A program made the translations under genes and the position numbers. From Fennellomyces sp. T-0311 (taxonomy: Eukaryota > Mucoromycota > Mucoromycetes > Mucorales > Lichtheimiaceae), in assembly GCA_025266875.1 (NCBI GenBank), contig JALLLT010000147.1, forward strand, positions 1-15,474: a stretch of DNA of 15,474 nt, read 5' to 3'. The notes beneath the pieces were generated by a model. That model was not told the DNA's origin, searched no databases, and saw nothing but the letters and a program-made list of their open reading frames with translations. Shown here in pieces: positions 8,857 to 15,474 of this stretch; the first letter of the stretch is position 1, and each line of letters begins with the position of its first letter.

Positions 8857-9233
8857 GGGTCCTCTCAAGCCTACAATTAATGCTGCAAAATGATGCCCAA
8901 ATATGGTTACGATATCAGAATTACTAATTGCGATAATAAAAAATGGTGGCTTAAAAAAAGAGGTTGGCACCTCTTTTTTTCATGCGAAATTACCTTTTTC
9001 GGTTATGCTACAATGCCATAAATGATGAAGAAAAGATAGAAAGCTTTATTTTTTACAGGAACGCGCTCATTAGCCATTCTAGCATAACTGAAAAAGGTAA
9101 TTTCGCATAAAAAAAAGAGGTGCCAACCTCTTTTTTTAAGCCACCATTTTTTATTACCGCAATTAGTAATTCTGATATCGTAACCATATTTGGGCATCAT
9201 TTTGCAGCATTAATTGTAGGCTTGAGAGGACCC
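8857..9233. mobile_element. Fold-back (MITE-like) element, 154-bp arms
   Basis: Arms 8857-9010 and 9080-9233 are reverse complements with three mismatches and no indel, separated by 69 bp. Ends are GGGTCCTCTCAAG and CTTGAGAGGACCC. Each arm holds a further perfect stem of 12 bp with a 4-nt loop (8953-8980 and 9110-9137; AGAGGT/ACCTCT flanked by A and T runs). No coding capacity is evident. Transcribed, it would form a long hairpin RNA. The flanks share only ACAC near each end, so a target duplication is not convincing. Confidence 0.8.
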
Positions 9234-9282
9234 ACACTCTATTTATACCTTTCCTCAGATACTTATCTAGTCTATACAATTT

Positions 9283-9405
9283 CTTATATCTGGACTTCTT
9301 ATAAAATATAGATTTTCGATCATATCTGGATATCGGACAGAATCTGGATCTTGGCAAGTATTTGGATTTTGATATATGTCTGGACTTGACATTTATCTGA
9401 ACTTA
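9283..9405 (+). repeat. Degenerate ATCTGGA repeats
   Basis: Six variants of TATCTGGA(C/T)TT occur between 9286 and 9403, spaced irregularly at about 16-36 bp. They sit upstream of the MULE gene at 9618. They may be worn direct repeats or low-complexity AT-rich sequence; function is unknown. The remainder of 9234-9617 shows nothing else I can support. Confidence 0.4.
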
Positions 9406-11946
9406 ATTAGGAAGTTACTGTCACAACGACTATCAGCTTCCCTCAAGAACCAAAAACGTCGTAACAGCAGGAACGACACGCTTTTGGCAATATTATAACG
9501 CTTAGCACAATACTATAGATATAAGTGACAGGAATATAGAAAAAGTATCCGTATTGGAAAAATAAAGCCACCCTCTGGTCTTATCACTCAACTAGTTTTC
9601 ACTAATCTCGTAACGCAATGTTGAAATCTACCAACGCAATCCCTGAAGAACTTCGTAAAACTTGGAATCGTCATACCGGAGCTAAGAACGAGATCCGCGA
9701 ATGGGCTAAACAGCAGAAAATATTTTTGTCAACTTTTAAAAGTACTCTCAGTGGCGAGAAAAGAAAAGTTTGCCTTGCATGCAAGCACTATGGGGAGCCC
9801 AGGAACACGAAAGTGTATGGGGAGCCAACTTCGACTGGGAAGATCTTTGTCGCTAACAACAATGACAAGGTTACCAAGTCTAGTGTCAAGGAAACCAAGC
9901 GTCGTAACAAGGATTCGCAGCACATTGTTTGCCCATTTATGATAACACTTTGGCCAGTGACTAAAGACAGCCAGCAATGGCGTATCGTGTCCTATTATGA
10001 TGGTCCTCATAATCACGAGATCGCACAGGAAGAATCGACCTATCCAGGGTTTCGCAACTTTGGCGATGATAATGACATTGTTGTCAGTATGATAAAGGGA
10101 CACGCAACAAACCCTACCATTATGTCGTTTCTTGCCAGCAAGAACAAAATCGTTACAGCTAAAGACGTTACAAGATTACGCCAGATGGTATTCAACAACG
10201 ATCCAGACCACAAGATGTTCAAATTTATCAGCAAACTCCAAGAAAAGGAGTATGTGGTCAAATGGCTGGCTTTGTAGGAAGGAGATGTGCGATTTTTGTG
10301 CTCTATTTTCTTTGTGCACAAGTCAGCCATTGATCTTGCACGTCAGTTTCCAGAATCCATCTTGATGGATGCGACATACAAGATGAACAAGCACTGTATG
10401 CCATTCATGAATGTTGTTGGCACCAGTAACGTTGGCTATCCGGCATTGAAAACATTTGCCATCGCTGATGGCTGGTCATCCAAGGAGAACAACACTAGCT
10501 ACGAGTGGTTTGTCGGTAGACTTAGAGCTATCGTTTGGCCATCCACCCAGCCTGCATTACTGAAGGTGTTTGTTACGGACAGTGAATCTGTGCTGACAAG
10601 AGCATTGGACATCGTTTTCCCCAGCTCGACGAAACTTCTATGCCAGATCCACATACATCATAACTTCAAGCAAAAGCTGCAAGGGTTATTCGAAGTTAAA
10701 GCAGATTACGAAGAACTAGAAAAGGGTTTGAACTTCTTGATGGCCGACGAGTATAATGACAAGGTCACTGGAATGCGCGTAGTTTCGAACACGGATCTAC
10801 AAAAGAAAGGAGAGGCAATGTATGCAACTGCTGCTCAGATGGCTAAAAAGCCTGATGTAGTAAATGCGTACTTGAAGCAGTGAGTGGCTGGATGATGAAT
10901 ATTAACAACTATCACAAGTTTATTCCAAAAAGTATTAATTTTATGCTTTAACCATAGAAAACACGAACACGAGCAAAAGTGGGTGGGATCATTTCTTGCA
11001 AGTGTTATGCACTTGGGGAACACCAGTACCAATAGGGTTGAAGGAGCACATGCTGACCTGAAACGCGATATTAAATCCTCAAACGGTGGCCTCTATCTTG
11101 TTTTCGAAAAAATTGACGAGCACTATCGAGTGAAGGTAACCACTTATACTACATGGGTTTCAGGTGAATACTTATAACATTGGCTAGAATTTATCCTGGA
11201 AGCGACAGGTCGATCTTGAGCATCTCAGTGTCAATTCCATTTTCCTGATGGAGTGAAAGAGCATCTATCGGCATTAGAGCGCAATATATCGAAGTTCACG
11301 TTCTATGCTATCTGTCAAGAACTTAAGCAGAAGAATGTCTTAAAGACTGACCATTGCCAATGCGCTTTAAAAGCTCATTACTGTATCCCTTGTTGTCACA
11401 TGCTGCCAAAAGAAGGTGTAATTCCCTTGAACTTAGTTCCTAGGCGCTGGTATCTTTTCCTGAGAAAACTGCATCTATAGGTAACGTCAAGAATAGTAAT
11501 CGAAGGTAATTATTGCTCACATACCAGCATGGTGTAGAAGAAACGACTGAAAGTGGCGAAAGCAATGTTCTTGCAAACACAGAGCCTTACAGTACTCCTA
11601 GCTTGAAAGACCAAATTGATGCTGAGATTGCGCGGATCACCAGCTTGTCATACAAGTATCCAGATCACCAACAGCAAACAACCCTTTTATGCCGTCTACA
11701 GGCCATCAGTGACGATCTTTTTGTTGACCTTGCACATCTTCAGCAATCAAGATCGATAGAGAAAAAAGGCAGATATCAGCAGGCGTCAAAAGGCAGTAAA
11801 CGAGATATGGTTGCCTTAGAGTTTCAGGAGGCACGAAGCAACAAAAAAGCAAAAACTGGAATAGGGCGCGAAGCAGCTGAAATTTGGTATATATGATCAT
11901 ATATCTGCATACAAAGTTTATTCTTATATAATTATATGCTATATAG

Positions 11947-12361
11947 GGAAGGAAAACGCGAACTGGGTAGTAGTGCTCCACTAGCAACTCCTTCTGCTCT
12001 CATGCCATCTGGTCCACGCTTACAGCTTGTGCCTTATCTTGACCTAGTGACTCCTAATATCCCTCGATCTGCTGTGGAACTCGTTCACAATCCTGTTGGT
12101 GATGGTAACTATGGTTTCCGCGCCCTTGCTTTTGCACTCTTTGGTAATGAGAATCTCTATCCCGAAGTTAAGCAAGCAATGTTGGAGCAATTTCACCACC
12201 TCGTTGCAGAACCAGATTACATTGAGTATCCGGTCCTACGCCTTGCAAAAGTACTTGATCCAGCTGACAACGAATGGTTCATGTATCCATATTGCGCTCA
12301 AATTGCTGCTGATACATTCAATGTCCCAGTAGCATTTTATGGCATCCAGTTGCATCCCCTT
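11947..12361 (+). pseudogene. OTU-like cysteine protease domain, last exon of the MULE gene, truncated
   Basis: The exon reads a proline-rich linker, then ELVHNPVGDGN-Y-GFRALAFALFGNE, closely resembling the OTU deubiquitinase signature DGNC-LFRALS followed by the helix with spaced acidic and basic residues (YPEVKQAMLEQFHH). The nucleophile Cys position is Tyr (codon TAT, 12110-12112), so the protease should be inactive. The sequence then matches OTU spacing up to PVAFYG (about 12340), after which it runs into a 62-bp inverted-repeat segment and stops at 12419-12421. The C-terminal part carrying the catalytic His is not seen. It joins the transposase frame in phase across the intron 11887-11946. 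OTU identification is by motif only. Confidence 0.65.
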
Positions 12362-12421
12362 ATTTCCTCCCGGTTGAGTTCGAAAAAATTTGATTTTTGG
12401 GGGGTGGGTGGGAGGAAATAA
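12360..12421. repeat. 62-bp segment with perfect 12-bp inverted ends
   Basis: TTATTTCCTCCC (12360-12371) pairs with GGGAGGAAATAA (12410-12421). The loop holds a G-rich run. It sits where the OTU-like coding sequence breaks off and supplies the stop. It may be a tiny insertion or just a hairpin; no target duplication is apparent. Confidence 0.55.
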
Positions 12422-12557
12422 CAGTTGGGTAGGGGGAAAGGCTAAATGCACCCCCCTCTCGTGCACCCCACCCAGCACTTGTGACGTAGACAGTCGATTT
12501 CTAGCTAAAGCGCACCCTCACCCTGCACCCCTTCACCTTTCACTGTAGAATTTAACT
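12422..12557. other. C-rich intergenic patch
   Basis: Short runs of C with repeated GCACCCC words (about 12448-12475 and 12517-12530). One string (ATGCA, C-run, TCTC) also occurs at 8373-8388. No gene seen. Confidence 0.5.
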
Positions 12558-12796
12558 TGACATGCCAAAGCGACCCGTGAGAATCCAACGAAACCATAAT
12601 TAAACGCGTCATCCCAAATCAACCCGTGAGAATCCAGGGAAACCATAATTAAATGTGCCATGCCAAATCAACCTGTGAGAATCCAACTGGGCAATAATCG
12701 ACATGGCAAATCGAACATTGAGAATTCAATAGAGTAGTAATCAAACGCGACACGCCAAGTCGACACGTGCGAATTCAGTAAAGCAGTATTCAGAAG
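12558..12796 (+). repeat. Five 49-bp tandem repeats
   Basis: Copies anchored on CCGTGAGAATCCA-like words recur at 49-bp intervals (anchors at 12577, 12626, 12675, 12718, 12767); the third unit lacks about six bases. The first three copies are the best conserved, the last two have diverged. They lie 172 bp upstream of the MULE gene at 12968, so they could be subterminal repeats of that element. Between 12797 and 12967 I see only an AT-rich stretch and a pyrimidine tract before the start codon. Confidence 0.75.
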
Positions 12797-12967
12797 TCGA
12801 TAGCATTTGAATTTGCCGCCAGTAGAAAATAAATAAAGATATATTGCTCACCACTTTAAGAGAATTCCGTGAAAGTATCTGTACAACAGTTCACAAAAAG
12901 ATAAAAGGGTAGTCCTGAGCATCACTATTAAGCTTTCTTCCTTTTTTTATACTTAAATTTTCCAGTA

Positions 12968-14372
12968 ATGTCATCCGAATCGCAAAACATGCCATCTATC
13001 AATATTGGTGATCGCTTTCCAACTATGGAAGATGCTCGTACTGCAATCAGAAAGTATATGCAAGCCTCCAACGTGTCAGCCACTACTATCAGAAGTGATA
13101 TTGGCAAGCTTGTGATGGGCTGTAAGCACTCAGGCAAACCTCGCAATATTTCTGTCCGTCCTGACACAGTGAAACTGCCAACCGTGGTTAATTGTGACGG
13201 TAAGCCACAGAAAGAAGAGTCGAAGAAGACCAGAAAACGGGATTCGCAGCGCAAGGGATGTCCATTCTATGTCAAGGCAGTAATCCGAGAAGGCCGAGAA
13301 TGGGAAATTGTTCAAGTCGTAAACGAACACAACCACCGTATGGCACTTGACAAATTCTCGTACCCTATGAATCGACGTTTGAACCATTCACAACGCGAAC
13401 ACGCTGTGAAACTGATCAAGGCACATGCTTCAAATGCCGTAATCAGTAGTGCTTTAAAGGCACTTGGCGCAGGACCAATTCCAAAGGACATCGGTAACTT
13501 ACGCCGCGTCATTTTCAACAATGATCCTGAACATCAGATGTTCCACCTGATCAACGACCTCGAAGCAAACAGCTATCAGGTCAGATTTCTGGCAAACACT
13601 GATGAACAAGGTGTATCGACCCTTCGCTCGCTCTTTTTTGCACATAATGACGCGATCAAGCTAGCACGAAAGTTCTCCGATGTTGTTTGTCTTGACGCAA
13701 CGTATAAGACCAACAAGCACAAGTTGCCTTTTGTCAACGTCACAGGCACTGCAAACATCGGCTATCCCAAACTGAAGACATTCTTCATCGCTGGCGGTTG
13801 GATACTACATGAAGACAAGTCCACCTATGAATGGTTTGCCGAATGTCTGGAATCCGTGGTCTGGCCAGCGAAAGAGGGGATACCATCACCCAAAGTACTT
13901 GTCACGGATAGTGACAATGCAATCATATATGCCTTGGATGTCATATTCCTCGCATCATACAAGCTTTTTTGCCAGGTCCATCTTCGCCGAAATTTCGAAT
14001 CTAATATGGATAAGTTTTTCAAGGACAAGAATGACTTTAACTCCTTTATGCACGGCATAAATATGATGATGATGTGGAAAATGGAAGACAGTCGCACTGG
14101 GCTTACGGTGATAGCCACTGACGACACATATAATGAGGGTTACCGCTTGGTCCAGACTGCATTGGAAAAAACTCACAACCCAGAAATAGCCAAAAACTAC
14201 ATGAACAAGTAATCACCAATAATTTATAGTTATGTGCTTCCGCTAACAGTTACTTCTCTTTACTACTGAAAGAAAGCTAAACGTCGAAAAACGCTGGGCT
14301 GGCAAGTTCATTGCAAAGGTCCCACATCTGGGGAATACCACTACACACCCAGAGGTCTCGGCACCCAAATAA
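12968..14372 (+). pseudogene. Second MULE transposase, C-terminally decayed
   Basis: ATG at 12968; exon 1 runs to 14208 and exon 2 from 14273 to a TAA at 14370-14372, with a 64-nt intron (GTAATC...AG). Residues: zinc cluster C52, C98, H121, H123; a DSQRKGCPF motif shared with the first MULE; MULE core D243 (CLDATYKTNKH) and D314 (VTDSD), H338 near the QVHLRRN motif. Exon 2 reads EKRWAGKFIAKVPHLGNTTT and then departs from the expected NRVEGAH, losing the clear third acid, and stops. The SWIM and OTU-like regions of the neighbour are absent. The intron splits the protein at the same place and phase as intron 1 of the first MULE, so the two share an ancestor with that intron. Length of about 447 codons is well below the neighbour's, so it is most likely non-functional. 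Confidence 0.82.
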
Positions 14373-14459
14373 GGCATTGCCTTTTATAATTCAAAAAGTA
14401 AACAGAGAGCACCAAAAAAATCGCCTTTTTGGGAAGGAACAGGAGTCATGTGAGGACAC
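14373..14459 (+). pseudogene. Possible frameshifted remnant of the second MULE gene
   Basis: In the frame one base over, from 14380, PFIIQKVNREHQKN resembles YLVFEKIDEHYRVK of the first MULE, just downstream of its Glu motif. This suggests an indel near 14345-14370 and continuing decay, ending at a TAG (14464-14466). Short and weakly similar. Confidence 0.35.
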
Positions 14460-15094
14460 TCAGTAGTACAGGGGAGAGTGGGGTACGTAACGAAAGAGAG
14501 GCAGTTTTATTTCACTAAACCAGCCACTAGGACTATCGCACTGTGCTTGTAGTGCATTTGATCAGTTGATACTATCTGACTCACCATTCCAGTCATTACA
14601 AAATGATATTGCCATTGTCGATTAAAGAAGTGCCGTGTCACCTCTCTGACTGATAATGTCAATCAATGGACGAAAGCGACGTGTGTCCTACAGCAGGTGA
14701 ATGTGTTAATATGGAGGCCAAAATATTTCTGTCAGTGCTTACCACGCTATCCCAATAGAAAAAGAAGTATCTAAATCAAAAGAATTATAAAAGTGTTGTT
14801 GCTAGACAATTCAAGATCTTATTTACCATACAATTCATACATGGCATTCAAATCGATAAGAGATCTAAAAAAAATAATGTGTTTTCTCATTGCCTAAGAT
14901 TAAGTGACGAACTTACGCGGCATCACGACTTTCACAAAAAGTAACCTGCAATCTGGGAGCAACAAATTATTACTCTGACAAATTTAATGCTTGGACTTAC
15001 CGTTAAGAGTGAAAAATGAGAAATAGGGGCGAAAGAGAGGAGAATAAATTTAATGCTGCCGCAGTTTTTTGTTCTCGATTCACTTTAACCCATT
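14460..15094. other. Intergenic, no gene seen
   Basis: No coding frame, repeat or RNA gene I can support. The sequence is moderately AT-rich and separates the decayed MULE from the gene starting at 15095. Confidence 0.55.
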
Positions 15095-15474
15095 ATGTTC
15101 GAGAAGTTCAGATTTGCTCCAGCTCACCCAACCTCAGCTCCACGTCCACGCCGACGCCGAACTCAAAATTCACCCAGAATCAGGTGCAAGTGCAATGAAA
15201 TTTGCACTTTGCACAACAGGAGACGCCATTTGGGAAGCAAGCGCCATCGCTCAAAACTGGGACTCGCATTTCCCGCTACGAGATCAGAACTTGATGCTGA
15301 GATGAAAGAGGCGTATGCACTTGAAAATGGCGGAGAATTTGAAGGCGACGATGAAGCTGGTGATAACTATCATGATGATGGGCCAGATTTCATGGATATG
15401 GACGACGATGAAGCTGATGTTCCTAGTGCCAGTGCTGCCGTATCTGAGGAATCAAGCTTCGCTGATGACGAAGG
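15095..15474 (+). CDS. N-terminal part of a second Tnp2-like transposase gene, runs off the window
   Basis: An ATG at 15095 opens a stop-free frame of about 126 codons to the window edge. The start is followed by a Pro/Arg-rich segment, a Cys/His cluster (RCKCNEICTLHNRRRHLGSKRH, split here as C-x-C-x3-C with His residues 3 and 9 further on), then a very acidic stretch (EGDDEAGDN, MDMDDDEADV). Fungal Tnp2-type transposases commonly begin with a CxC...RRxxRRH zinc cluster and an acidic region before the catalytic domain, and the gene at 2698-5733 has the same order. The catalytic domain is beyond the window, so the family is inferred from the N-terminus only. An upstream start is possible. Confidence 0.55.
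   Translation, partial: MFEKFRFAPAHPTSAPRPRRRRTQNSPRIRCKCNEICTLHNRRRHLGSKRHRSKLGLAFPATRSELDAEMKEAYALENGGEFEGDDEAGDNYHDDGPDFMDMDDDEADVPSASAAVSEESSFADDE

Larger units (their letters stand above)
9618..12421 (+). pseudogene. MULE transposase with SWIM finger and C-terminal OTU-like domain, disrupted
   Basis: Mutator-like DNA transposase. Inferred exons: 9618-10879, 10958-11135, 11229-11480, 11528-11886 and 11947 to about 12360, about 840 codons; all four introns are GT...AG and all phases match. Domains: FAR1/WRKY-GCM1-like zinc cluster (C52, C55, C105, H131, H133); MULE core with D251 (MDATYK) and D321 (VTDSE), and Glu in NRVEGAH (11040-11042, exon 2); a SWIM finger (CQC...CCH) in exon 3; then a polar linker and the OTU-like segment. 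Two in-frame TAGs break it: at 10275-10277, between the zinc cluster and the core, and at 11478-11480, the last codon of exon 3 just before a GTAACG donor. ATG at 9618 is the natural start. It is paralogous to the gene at 12968, with roughly half of residues alike by eye in the core. Alternatively the TAGs might be read through, but the decayed 3' end argues for a relic. Confidence 0.8.

Noticed and set aside
8953..8980. Stem-loop followed by a T-run resembling a bacterial terminator
   Set aside because: The genome is eukaryotic and the structure is duplicated as part of the fold-back arms; the A and T runs are themselves paired.
9003..9357. Short ORFs over the fold-back element
   Set aside because: They read through mirrored arm sequence and A/T runs; no plausible protein.
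11936..12421. OTU-like region as an independent gene starting at 11936
   Set aside because: There is no ATG that fits well, and an intron (11887-11946) joins it in phase to the transposase frame, so a last exon is the simpler reading.
12558..12796. CRISPR-like array
   Set aside because: Units are contiguous 49-bp tandem repeats that diverge along their length, with no distinct spacers.

Overview
The window reads as a transposon-dense stretch of a filamentous fungal genome, most likely an early-diverging fungus (Mucoromycota-like). The evidence is short introns (about 47-93 nt) with GT...AG ends, AT-rich intergenic DNA, a chromodomain Ty3/gypsy element, Tnp2-type (Transposase_21) and MULE-type transposases, and no bacterial gene organisation. 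The lineage is an inference from protein style; nothing here names a species. I see no ordinary host gene with confidence: every recognisable coding region belongs to a mobile element or a relic of one.

Layout. (1) 1-2702, plus strand: the 3' part of a Ty3/gypsy chromovirus (reverse transcriptase, RNase H, integrase, chromodomain), then a polypurine tract and a short 160-bp LTR. (2) 2698-5733, minus strand: a Tnp2/CACTA-like transposase with an N-terminal zinc finger, one intron, an in-frame TAG and one frameshift; its 3' end abuts the LTR, which supplies its stop codon. (3) 5891-7377: a striking 481-bp inverted repeat (one mismatch) around a 525-bp core with a small frameshifted coiled-coil ORF, flanked by TA. 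(4) 7777-8345: a cluster of TTTGAGC/GCTCAAA motifs split by a 387-bp solo LTR with a perfect 5-bp target duplication. (5) 8857-9233: a 377-bp fold-back element with 154-bp arms. (6) 9618-12421, plus strand: a five-exon MULE transposase (zinc cluster, DDE core, SWIM) continuing in phase into a truncated OTU-like protease domain; two in-frame TAGs and a missing catalytic Cys. (7) 12558-12796: five 49-bp tandem repeats. (8) 12968-14372, plus strand: a second, paralogous MULE transposase sharing an intron position and phase with the first, decayed after the second exon. (9) 15095-15474: the start of another Tnp2-like gene running off the window, with a Cys/His cluster and acidic stretch like those of (2).

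The genes do not form a pathway. They are independent, nested and neighbouring elements at different stages of decay. The almost identical arms of the 5891-7377 element suggest recent activity or gene conversion; the two MULE genes and the 2698-5733 gene are disabled. The most unusual items are the MULE-OTU fusion, the long-armed TA-flanked element with its own small ORF and repeated TATTCAC motifs, and the recurrence of TAG stops and Cys-to-Tyr changes that all fit C-to-T change at CpA.
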